NCBI GenBank assembly: GCA_003049485.1
Contig: PYST01000538.1
Span: 1-18,136, forward strand
Direction of reading: 5' to 3'
Source of the DNA: Ophioceras dolichostomum
Lineage: Eukaryota; Ascomycota; Sordariomycetes; Magnaporthales; Ophioceraceae
Length of the DNA: 18,136 nucleotides
The position numbers and the translations under genes are program-made. The notes under the pieces were generated by a model that was not told the DNA's origin, searched no databases, and saw only the letters and a program-made list of their open reading frames with translations. This document shows, one piece after another, positions 9,130 through 18,136 of this stretch (position 1 is its first letter; the number at the start of each line of letters is the position of its first letter).

Positions 9130-10927
9130 GCAAGTACGGGAAGATGCCCTTCAGCTAGACCATAGCGCCGCCGATGACGAAGCTGAAGAGGCAGACGATG
9201 GATCATCCCGGTGCGTACATCTGACGACGGCCGATGTTACAAGGGCTTGTGTGTAATAAGGGCTTGTGGTATTGCAAGGGATAATCTCTAAGGGCATCTC
9301 ATGGAGGCTTAAGGATCTAGGATCCCCTCTGGATGAAGATATAATACAACTGCCCTTATATAGACCATCTTTCCTAGATGCCTGAGGCACCTTCTGGGCT
9401 TGACGTAGCCTATGGCCCACTCTGCTGCCTAGAAAGGCCCACTGTAGATTCCTCCGTGTGACAGCCGACACGATGCATGAGCATTGCGCCGATGAACGCT
9501 CCGCGGAGGGCGAAGGCGTTGATCGAGGCCGAGCAGCCGACGAACGGGAGCCTACTGGAGCTGGATTTACCGACGAATCCCGAGGCCAGGGCGAGTGCGG
9601 GCACGTTCAAGCGGTCGATAGCAGCATCGTACAGGAACCAGGCCAGGCAGCAGCCGAGAAGCGGCCGCCACTAGAACTTGACGGTGAGGAGGCAAGGGAT
9701 GATGATTTTTGCAAATCGCGTGCTTCTGGTGCTGCTGCGAGTTGGCGAGGCGCATGCGGAAAAAGAAAATGGTGGCCAGGGGCAACTGGGGTGGTGGGTG
9801 GTATGGTGGGTTAGGTTGGTTCGTCGTTCATGTTCAGGGAGGAGGCCGACGGGGCGACGCGGCAGCTCTCCCGAGTCGGGTTCGGGGTGCGTGGGTGATC
9901 AACACAAGCAAAAATGCCGATGTCAAATCAGTTTCTCCAGATGCCATCCCTGGCTTTGCCACCGCACGCAGCAGCAACAGTGAGCAGTGAGCGGCACAAC
10001 CCTCTCGAGCCAACGAATCCCGATATGATGGCCGCGTTAGTCGCGACAGCGACAGGCAGTCCTCGGCGCTTCTGCGTCTCGGGGGTGCTGTCTGCCCATC
10101 CAAGAGCTCGTGAGGTGCAAACGAAGTACTCTCCTCCTATCGCATGCAGTAGCCATCAGCCATCAGCGTTTGTCTCAACTCGCGATGCTAGCTCCCAAAG
10201 TCTCCACTGCCTTCGGACGTAACGGCATCAACACCTGCAACCGCTCGTCCAATGATCGTCATCTAGAGTATGCCCTCGACGGTGACGCCGTGGGATGCCG
10301 TCGCAATCACAATGCCCTGGACACATCAATCAGCTATTCGCGCGACGTCTCCGAAAGGGGGGGGGAAGGAGACTCATGGGCTTCTCAAGTTCTCAAGGAT
10401 TCCCATCTGACCTGGACACCAAAGAGACTGACGGAATTGTAATGCGTCACTTACTAGCACCAAGACAAATAGTGGTGAAGGCGACCCCCATGTCGCCACT
10501 AAACTTATCGATTAGTAGCCCGAAGGCGAGTATGCCGAAGACGTCTTCGACGAGGGTCGAGTTCGACAGTCGCGTCTTGGCGTCGGTGATCGTCTCCTTG
10601 GAGTACCTACCCGATTCATCATCAATCAGTCCTATCGTTAGCACTACGCCGTATACGTCACTATCCACCATTCTTGGGACGACAGTATTTTGCTCGCAGT
10701 CTTGCTAAGGACGGTATTCATATATCTGATGATCTAGATATTATCTCCGTCGGAGAAGAGAGCCACCTCCGAGACCAGCGCGTACAACTTACCACCAGCC
10801 GTCCTTCCCAGTCACGCGACGACGGCGGAGGTGGCGTTCACATCATCGTGGAGGCAGTGGCGTCGATCCTATCCAGGGCTGTGTTTTTGTCGTCCTCGAC
10901 AACGCGATCTTCGTGGAGCACCACCAT
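9130..10927 (-). pseudogene. MFS transporter relic, phosphate/glycerophosphoinositol (PHS/Git1) type
   Basis: A decayed membrane transporter read from about 10927 down. Pieces appear in family order: a possible N terminus (ALDRIDATAS), ALFSDGDNI-stop-IIRYMNTVLSK (stop at 10734-10736), TRLSNSTLVEDVFGILAFG then LLIDKFS, GIVIATASHG with a stop at 10263-10265, IFFFRMRLANSQQHQKHAI, WRPLLGCCLAWFLYDAA (stop just before, 9671-9673), MHRVGRRQMYAPG then a stop at 9203-9205, and FVIGGAMV then a stop at 9155-9157. At least one frameshift lies near 10460. A GTAAGT donor there and a CAG acceptor near 10320 mark an old intron. Solo LTR 3 interrupts the gene between MHR and VGRR. The family normally has 12 membrane helices and imports phosphate or glycerophosphodiesters. 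Most stops fit C-to-T/G-to-A change, compatible with light RIP. The C-terminal limit below 9130 is unclear. Confidence 0.75.
9235..9463 (-). mobile_element. Solo LTR 3 (copia-like, reverse orientation), TSD GCCGA
   Basis: A 229-bp segment reading TGTTAC...GTGACA on the plus strand, flanked by GCCGA at 9230-9234 and 9464-9468. Read on the minus strand it has GTGCCTCAGGCATCTA followed by TATATAAGG (plus 9354-9362), matching the order of GCCTCAG, GGCATCTA and TTATAAGG in solo LTR 2, hence the orientation. Removing it with one GCCGA restores the transporter reading MHRVGRRQM. That supports an insertion into an already existing transporter gene or relic. Confidence 0.88.
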
Positions 10928-12396
10928 GCTCGGATGGGTGTCGCTCGCTAAGCTTGTTTGGGGCTAGGATCGCCGGGATCCCTTGTTGAGTTCTCGAAGT
11001 CGTCGGTGGACTTGGAGGAGGCAGAAGAGAGACTTGGGAGGGAAAACCAGCCCCTAGTCTTTGAGCCCAAACGCGTGGCGACCTCAGCTGATGCACCATG
11101 GTAAGTTATTCCCTCGAGCCAGGGCATAGGCATTACTCCATCCTGTGCAACTGGGCCGCACATCGACGCCTAATCATCACTGCGCTAGGGCCAAGATCGC
11201 TCGGTGGGCATCACTCCCATGATCCTTGGTTTCTGGGCGCAAAGGGGAGACAAGGGACGCACGCTCACGTCGCAAGAAGTGCGATGAGAGCTCACGGCCA
11301 AGGCACGTATGTGTTCGACGGTATTCATTGTCCAAGTGCCGTCGTCTCAGGGGTCTCCTAGTCGCCCCCCGTCGCCCTAGTGTCCTCGGAGAAATTATCG
11401 ATGGTCAGGCATCGCGGTGTCACACTTCTTCTGGACAGTAAACGCGAGGAGCTGGGCACGTAGGCAGTTCCTCGACGACCACTTGCTGGTCGCGAAAAGA
11501 GCGATCCCAGAAGGTGGTCTTGCAGCAGGGAGGGAGGGGGTTGGGTAATGATTGATGACTGATGACTCGTAGGCTCGGAGCCCCCACAGCGCTTCCAGCC
11601 GTGAACAGCAGGCACGCGTCGCGCAGCGGCGGTCCTCTTTGGTGCCTTCCGGCGCCGCCTTCGGCATCAGAATCGGGGGGCAGCGGACAACGCTTGAAGT
11701 TTCGGCACAAGAAGTCCGAAAGAGGACCACAGACAGCAGGACGAGAGGAGGCAGCCGGCACCAACGGGTCGCCTGGATTTTGGCCGCTCCTTTTTCTCCC
11801 CACCAAATCAAGTCGCCCCTGTATCTCCCACTTTGATGACGAGAAACTGGAAGACATTCTGAGCTGGTGTGATCTTTCGGCCCCCCTCACAACCTTCATC
11901 GTTCGTCCAGTCTCGGCAAAATATGGGAATGATGCTGCCCAAAGATGTTTCTTATGGATTTGCTCGACGGCGTGACGGCGGCAGCCACAGCCACCGTTCC
12001 AGGGCTAGGCGTGTGGCTCGTCCGGGATGTAAATACTTCTCTATCATGCCCAGCCGAGCCCGGTGAATTAGCCGCGAAGTCTGCCTCCGTCTCACCGACG
12101 GGAATCCGATGGGAGCCGACCATCAGACAGAACTCCCTTGGCCCAAGATACTTTCCTATCATCCGTCGCAGTTGCGAGATCACCACCGTCAGACACTACT
12201 TGCTGCTAGCAGTACTAGGTATTGGGCGAGGGCCGGCACGAACACCCATCTCCCCCGCAAACACTACTAGCGACTGTGGACATCAGTCAGCCGTCCTTAA
12301 CCTCTCCACCTCCCCATTGAACCAGTTCTTCGAACCCCTTTCCCGTTTCCACCGAGAGATCGAGCCGGCGAATAAGTTGGTCTACAATTACTGAAG
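10928..12396. other. About 1.5 kb without a recognisable gene
   Basis: Several overlapping open frames of 70-160 codons occur on both strands (for example 11420-11899 minus, 11562-11975 plus, 11945-12394 plus). None shows a domain, and they contradict one another. The right part may hold 5' exons of the candidate gene at 12397-12669, but no clean splice chain could be built. Confidence 0.4.
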
Positions 12397-12669
12397 GAAA
12401 CTCAAAGTTTGGGGTTGTTACCTTCGACGCTTGGCAGAGAGGCCGGCTGCACGTTGACTTCGACCTGATTGTGGACGGCACAAAGGTCTGGTCCTGGGAC
12501 TGGAGCTCCCGCAACAGGACTGGCGAGCCGATCAGGTAAGCATATCACCCCATCGGTCTCGTGTCTCCATGCCTGCTCCTCGCTGCCCCCGAAGTCTGGA
12601 TACTCTACTGCGTGGATATTCCTTAGCTGGCGCTAAGCGGTACTGGCTTCGGTTAGCAAGACATTGTAA
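12397..12669 (+). CDS. Possible 3' exons of an unrecognised protein gene
   Basis: An open stretch reads FGVVTFDAWQRGRLHVDF, then a segment rich in Asp and Trp ending VWSWDWSSRNRTGEPI. It runs into a consensus-like donor (GTAAGC at 12536). A CTAAG-like branch and a TTAG acceptor (12655-12656) allow a 121-nt intron, after which four codons and a TAA stop (12667-12669) follow. This looks like the end of a real or recently real protein gene, converging on the lectin-like gene that ends at 12740. I do not recognise the family and could not place its 5' exons or start. It may equally be a relic. Confidence 0.3.
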
Positions 12670-12739
12670 GGTATAAATATTTTTGTACACCCAAAGCCCA
12701 AAGAAGTACAAACAGAGAAAGCAAAGACGCGCCTGAGGT

Positions 12740-14618
12740 TCACAGCCCAGCGAGTGGCATCCATGGCAACGTCGACCAGTTTCTGTCCTGTGTTATCGTC
12801 ACATGAGCGTACCACGCCGTCCCATCGACAGCGATCATGAACGCACCGGCCGCCGAGGCGTTTACTCGGGCCAGCAAGGGCGTGGACGACGCCTGCACGC
12901 CAAGATCCTCCCATCCCGCGCCCCAGTCTGTGCCTATCAGCGCCCGATGCTTCAGCTTCCCGTCTCTGCCCACAGCCACGACGTCCAGCCTGCTGTTATC
13001 GGTCCCCGACACGAGCACGGCCGGCACGCTCGCGAAGAGTTCACCGTCCAGCACCAGTTGGGCCGAGTATCCCTCAGCCGTCGTCGTGGTGTAGCTCCAG
13101 TAGTACAGCCTCCCGTCCGTGCCCAGGCCGAAGAAGTCGAACCTGTTCGCGCCGACCTCGACCAGCACCGGCTCGGACCCGGCTGCGTAGCTCCCCCCCA
13201 TGTCGATCCACTTGCCCCAGCCCAGGGCGTCCGAGCGCCACTGGCGGTGCCACGCGCCGTAGCCGCCGTCGGTCGTGGTCTCGTTCCCGTACACGACGAC
13301 GTCGTGGTAGCTCTCGCTGTCGCGACAAACCACGCCGGGCCTCGAGGTAGTCTGTTTGTCGGTCGCCCAGGCCGTGTCCCAGAAGCTTACGAAGGCGGCG
13401 GTCGGGCGGTCGATGAAGCGGTGGTTCACGTGGAACTCCCCGGGGCTAGTCTCCGACCGCACCCAGACGTCTATCCTGTCCGAGCCGACATCGCAGAGGA
13501 CGGGCGCGGACACGACGTTGCCCCCGGTCAGGGAGCCGAAGGCCGGCTGGACGCCCGTCGCGGGGACGATGTCCTTGAAGATGATGTCGCTCGACGTCGC
13601 GGCTGACCGGCCGAACACCGAGAAGGTCTGAAGGCCACCCTTCGTCCACGCGATGGCCTGCACGCCCCCGCTGGCGCTGATCGATCCGCCGAGCGATTGC
13701 CATGATGAAGAACTGGCCGAGGCAGTAAAGGAGGCGCCTCCGGCTTGTGATGTTGCTTGCTTCAGGGTGCCGTCGGTGCCGCGGGCGAAGAGGTGGACGA
13801 GAGGGGATTTGGCCGAGGCGCCGCTGCTCGACGTGTCCGTTATGGATGCGAGGACCTGCCCGCAGATGACGGAGGAGGAACATGCGCTGGTGCCCGTCGG
13901 CACGGCGGGAAGACTGTCGCAAAGGGGTCCGGTGGTCAGCCATCCATCCCATACATCGCATCCATCCCGTCCATCTTCAGTGCTCGCTGTCCTTGCAAAG
14001 AACGGGATTCCGGAATTGCCAAGGATAAAGTGCTTACGGTGTCGTGGCGGTGCTTGTAGGAGCGCCCGAGGTCTGCGCCGCCCCTTCCCCTCCCCCGACT
14101 GATCCTTCTCCGCCGTCTGATCTACGGAGGCCGAATGCGCAACCCAAAGCGATGCCGATGATGGCCAACACGGCGACAACAACGATGGCCCACGTCCGCT
14201 TCCATTTCCACCATGGCCTCCGGGGTGTCGCGTGCAGTTCGGCTACCTCCTGGAAGTACTGATGGGCGGCCGCCTGCTGTGGGTTCCATTCCTTCCCGCT
14301 CGCTCCTTCTGGCCATTGGCCTGTTGGTGGCCCGGCCGCGGGGTAGCCGTAGGCATGTGAAGGGCTGGCGCTAGTCGACAGCGGGTGCGCTACTTCCAGG
14401 CTCGAGAAAGTCTCCGGAACGGACTCGAGCCCGCTTGGAATGATGGGGAACGGGACGTGCTCGGGCGCGGTGGCGGCAGAGCTCGATCCGAGGCTCGCCT
14501 GGCGTCGGAGGAGGTCGGCGGACGCGGAGTCATGCGAGCGAATCGAGGTGGTGCCGGCGCTCGGCGATGCCGGCTCGTAGATGTGCTGTATAGGTTGATG
14601 ATATTGTCTTTCCATCAT
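12740..14618 (-). CDS. Type II membrane protein with lectin-like beta-propeller
   Basis: Exon 1 is 14618-14038 and exon 2 is 13913-12740. The 124-nt intron has a GTAAGC donor, a CTGAC branch site and a GACAG acceptor, and gives 584 residues. Residues 1-138 are a Ser/Pro/Ala-rich, probably disordered cytosolic tail. RRPWWKWKRT precedes one membrane helix at about 143-164 (VVVAVLAIIGIALGCAFGL), with a Gly/Ser/Thr-rich stalk to about 200. The rest repeats a blade-like pattern of a small hydrophobic strand plus a G-x-DG turn: LVHLFARGTDGTLK, FDFFGLGTDGRLYYW, LDVVAVGRDGKLKH, AFMIAVDGTAWYAH. This resembles the fungal fucose-specific-lectin and PLL/DUF346 propellers, implying an outward-facing sugar-binding domain. 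Sugar specificity cannot be read. The gene looks intact. An alternative single-exon reading would lack the membrane anchor, but the splice sites and joined frame favour two exons. Confidence 0.78.
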
Positions 14619-16105
14619 GGCTCCATTCTCTGAACCGCCGTGGAGGACGACAGCACGTCCAACACCTCCCTAGCTAGCCTGCCCACCCAGTCGGAGTGTC
14701 ACTGCTGCACAACCGTGCAAGGTCGGTCTTGGAAAATCGGCTGAGAAAGGGGCGCGTTCGAGGAGGAAACTACCGGTTAAATCGCGGCTGGAGGTAAGAT
14801 ATGGATGATAAACGGTGATTGTTTGCATTTGGTCATCGATTCATCAGAAAAAAAAGTGATGAGAAGCAGGAAAAGATCTCACGGGTCGCTGGGCGCGGAA
14901 AGTAGGAAACGAGGGGACCCTCCTTTTCAGATCCTCTGGACGCAAAGCTGACGAAAATCCCACCCAACGAGCGAAACGGGACTGACTGCGGAGGTATCGA
15001 GTCGCACCACGCCTATCATTCTGTCGTGGTAGATGCACAAGGGTGGCACAGTGCAAGATGGCGCGCAATGCCGGGGGCTAAACCAAGCAGAGCAAGCACC
15101 GCCATCGTCTTGGCGGGTGGCCCCAATGGCTCAGCGACCCCAAGAACCCTCCTCGAGGAACCTGTGCAGCTGCGACATCAAGATGAATCGTGATGAATGG
15201 TATCTCCCTACCAACGGTGCGGCATACATGTACATTTGCGCCGCAAAACATGGCACCTTTGTGCCTTCGTTGGGGTTTGTTAGAAAGTTCAAGTTTACAA
15301 AAAAGAGGGCAGATTGACAGAACCAACGAAAAATTCCGGAACAAGTACGGAACACAAGTACGACAAACTACCGCTTATCTGGTAGTACTCCGACGCCGTG
15401 CTGAATTACGGTCTGGAAAAAGGCCTGCATTCGTCTCATCTCTCAGGCCTGATTGGCTGTACACTGTCGGACTCTTAAGTGAGAAAATCCTTCAACCTCA
15501 TCCTTACCGGTTTTACCGCTTTAAACTCTTCTCTCCTCGGAACCAACACCACGGCACACCGATCGCGCGTTATAGAAAGCAGAACACGCGTAATGGCGGG
15601 GGCCAGCACAAAGGTGAGTCTGCCGTTATCACGATTTCGATTACACAACCATGCCAAGCTTAGGCCAAAACTCCAGAGTGGGAGGAAAATTTCAAGCGAG
15701 AGCGAAGAAAGGTTAGCGTGGGAGGCTAGCCCGCGCAGCATCCTGGGGGCTCAAAAAAAAAAAAGCACGGTGATGAACCACCGACACACATTCCCTCAAT
15801 CTCCAGGGACCAGAGCTGGCTAACTCCATGGTCAACAAGCGTCGCGGTTATGGGCAGTATGCGCTCGCTGTCTGTGCGATTCTTGGGTCCGGTTCTAACA
15901 GCCGCGATGGAGGGGAGGATGTTTCAGACGCCGATCTCGGAGGTAGTGGGATTGCTTTTGTAGGCGTGTATGTCCGAAGTGCATGCAGGAGCAGCAGGTC
16001 AAGTCTGGTCGTGCGTCGCTTGGCTCATCAGAAGTGCAAGCCCCGAGCATCAGGAGAAAGGGACGAGTGCGTCACGGACTTGCAAGCAGGTGGGACGGTC
16101 GACCC
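14619..16105. other. Upstream region of the lectin-like gene and unassigned sequence
   Basis: The first few hundred bases are presumably the promoter of the minus-strand lectin-like gene; no clear TATA box was found. Beyond that, frames up to about 160 codons (15190-15663) lack domains and overlap others. A run of 12 A bases lies at 15753-15764. No gene is supported. Confidence 0.45.
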
Positions 16106-18136
16106 CTAGTCTGCAGCCATCTCCTGCGGGGAATCTCTAACGCCACGCTTCCTCCCACCTGATTTATCCTCTCGGACTGCATCAGACAGTAGACCACCCA
16201 GGTCAATGGCGATCAGGGTTGGCTCAGGGGAAGGATGAGAAGCCGGGACCCCATTTTCGGACCCCGATTGCGCCGACTGCCTCATGACGCACTCCTCCTC
16301 CCCGGTCCCCACACCCCCCGACATCGCCGGTCGCGCCGATATCCAGAGAAATATTTCGCCGCTTCGGTGGGTAAAAATTGCGATACACTTCAAGCTCCCC
16401 ACGGAATCGAGGGGATCCAAGTACCTAGCTGCCCCCTGCCCACTCCAGGAGATCGCCCACCTAAATTTTGCACATTTGGGACAGGAAAGAACGTCTCAAC
16501 ACTTTCCCACAGTGCTTTTAAGATCATTTTTCTTTTCCAAGACGTTCTATTTTTCATTTCCCCGAGCCGTAAGCATTTCCTGATCGTCTTGTCAAAAAGA
16601 AATCAATAATAGAGCAACTTGAAATAGCTTCCTAGACCCCCCATCGGGCGCCTAGGTAGTGGTTGACTGAAAATTGCCTGTCAGTCGCACAGGATGGCCG
16701 GCGCGGACACAAAGCTGGAAGCTCGTATGGAGATAGGGCCCTGCCACTCGTCGTTCTAGAAAGAGCATGGAAGAGTGGTACCATCTGGCAACGCGGCAGC
16801 CCGGTTTCTATCGACGAGTTCTCTTTATCCCTGTTCACTCTAACCCAAATAGCAGGATCCCTATCCTAACAACAGAACAGATTTGCTGTTGAGCTACCTA
16901 GGCAAGTAGATACCACTGAGGAGTGTGACCGTTGAACACGCAGAGAACCACGGTGTTGCTTCTGCTGCCCTTCCGCCCAAAGGCCCGAGGTCCGACAACG
17001 ACCTGTTTTGTAGATTCAGTCGCTAAGATATACGTATTCTATCTTCGTGATTGACCTCAGGTAGTCGTGACGCATGTCATGCACCTCCCCGGCCTTCGTT
17101 CTATTCGTACGCTCGCCGCCCTAGCGTCAAATACTTGAAACCTACGGATTTACCCCTTTTCCCAAACGCCATCTTTGATATACTTCACTAGGGCGACAAT
17201 CCTGTCCGGTGCTAGAGCCCATTGACTATCAGATCTAACGGTACCTGTCTCGGGGACTAGGGTTGTGTTGCGTGGCTGTAGAAGATTCGTTCATGAGGAA
17301 ACGGGGGAGATTTTCGCAAGGTCCGCTGCAGGCTGGTAGTACTTGGTGCGCCGTGAGGCTGACGGGAGGTGATAATGCGCTGTGGTTGTAACGAGTGTCG
17401 ATGTGTGTCAACGTATGAGGTGTGCCATCGACGGTGGATGTGATGGGGAAAGCAAGGGCTGTTTACTTAAGGAAGGACAAGCAGATTTTATAGACAGAAA
17501 CTCGATATTTGGCCAGGGTGGTGAGCTCCCTGAAACTGCAGTAACTGTGGTAGGAAGAGATAGTGTGCAGGGATAGGACAGCCTCCTATTCCAATCTAAC
17601 AAGGGCAGTAACCTATGGAGGGTCTTGCAAGCTGATGTATAAGGATAAGGCAGGCAGTCAAATTCCGTCTGCACCCAGCTTCCACGGGAAATAGTATCAA
17701 CAGCCATGCTTCCCTTCCTCCCATACAACCCATGCTCTTGGACCCGTCTGTGGCAGACAAGAACCCACATTTGGGAGCGGAGTGTTCGATTCGCGGAGAG
17801 ACGAGACAAGGCGGCGAATCCGGCCGGGCGACTCCGCCTTCGCACCCTCGATTGCGCCGACCGCCTCCGGTTCCGACCATGGACTTCTCCAGAAGGGGCC
17901 ATTGGCAATACCGAGACTTGGCCTTGACGAGGCCGCGATGCTGCCGGCCTTTCAGACTAGACACACTGGATGGAAGCCTTAGTAGGTGACACTCAGGTTT
18001 GGAATCTGAAGGTAAAGTAGAAATGCGTCGAAATACTATTAAGAAAACTCACGGCCCTCTGTACTCGTCCGAGAACCCGCTCACCCTGAATCAGAGCGCC
18101 GGGATGCGGCTTGTATTACAAGTGTGCCCACGCCTT
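16106..18136. other. Right-end 2 kb without a supported gene
   Basis: Two larger frames exist: 16106-16420 (minus, 104 codons) and 17408-17908 (minus, 166 codons). Neither shows a recognisable domain, signal peptide or membrane segment, and the second overlaps plus-strand frames. Parts of the two (near 16259 and 17844) share a short similar stretch containing ATTGCGCCGAC, perhaps traces of an old repeat. Either frame could be a real small protein, but nothing in the sequence proves it. Confidence 0.4.

Noticed and set aside
8868..9206. 112-codon minus-strand frame as a protein gene
   Set aside because: It runs from solo LTR 2 into the transporter relic and is an artefact of both.
11420..11975. 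Overlapping 137-159-codon frames on both strands
   Set aside because: They contradict each other, show no motif or splice context, and are common by chance at this GC level.
17745..17800. tRNA-like pieces (TGGCAGA and GTTCGATTC)
   Set aside because: The anticodon arm and acceptor stem do not fold, and the A-box match is poor.
16240..17890. Short similar stretches near 16259 and 17844 (both containing ATTGCGCCGAC) as a dispersed repeat
   Set aside because: The similarity covers only some 45 bp and is imperfect; no boundaries or target duplications could be found.
17408..17908. 166-codon minus-strand frame as a gene
   Set aside because: Basic, serine-rich, no domain, and overlapped by several plus-strand frames; left as unassigned sequence.

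Overview
The window looks like a chromosomal segment of a filamentous ascomycete (Pezizomycotina, probably Sordariomycetes). The signs are short GT-AG introns of 85-155 nt with CTGAC-type branch sites, a Fot1/pogo-type DNA transposon, copia-like solo LTRs, a necrosis-inducing NLP gene and a fungal P450. No species can be named from the sequence alone.

Left edge to about 1.8 kb (minus strand): a Fot1/pogo (DD35D) transposase runs off the left end. Its catalytic domain is open, but the gene is broken twice. A 161-bp insertion flanked by CCTCG duplications lies in the first helix-turn-helix, and one extra base in a C5 run (G5 on the coding strand) shifts the frame. A (TC)39 microsatellite follows.

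3.2-7.4 kb (plus strand): two apparently intact genes. A secreted NLP (NPP1 family, one intron, TATA box) is followed by a 509-residue microsomal cytochrome P450 (two introns).

7.4-10.9 kb: a decayed, transposon-riddled block. It holds three solo LTRs of related copia-like type, each with an exact 5-bp target duplication (CAAAC, CAGGC, GCCGA), a carboxylesterase relic on the plus strand, and a PHS/Git1-type MFS transporter relic on the minus strand. One LTR lies inside the transporter relic, and removing it restores a conserved MFS loop.

10.9-12.7 kb: mostly unassigned, with a possible 3' end of an unrecognised plus-strand gene at 12.4-12.67 kb.

12.7-14.6 kb (minus strand): a two-exon gene for a type II membrane protein with a lectin-like beta-propeller.

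14.6-18.1 kb: no gene that can be supported. No CRISPR array, rRNA, tRNA, phage or bacterial-style operon was seen. The most notable signal is the set of insertion footprints, which can be read to the base and nest inside dead genes. I found no evidence of a wholly new system.
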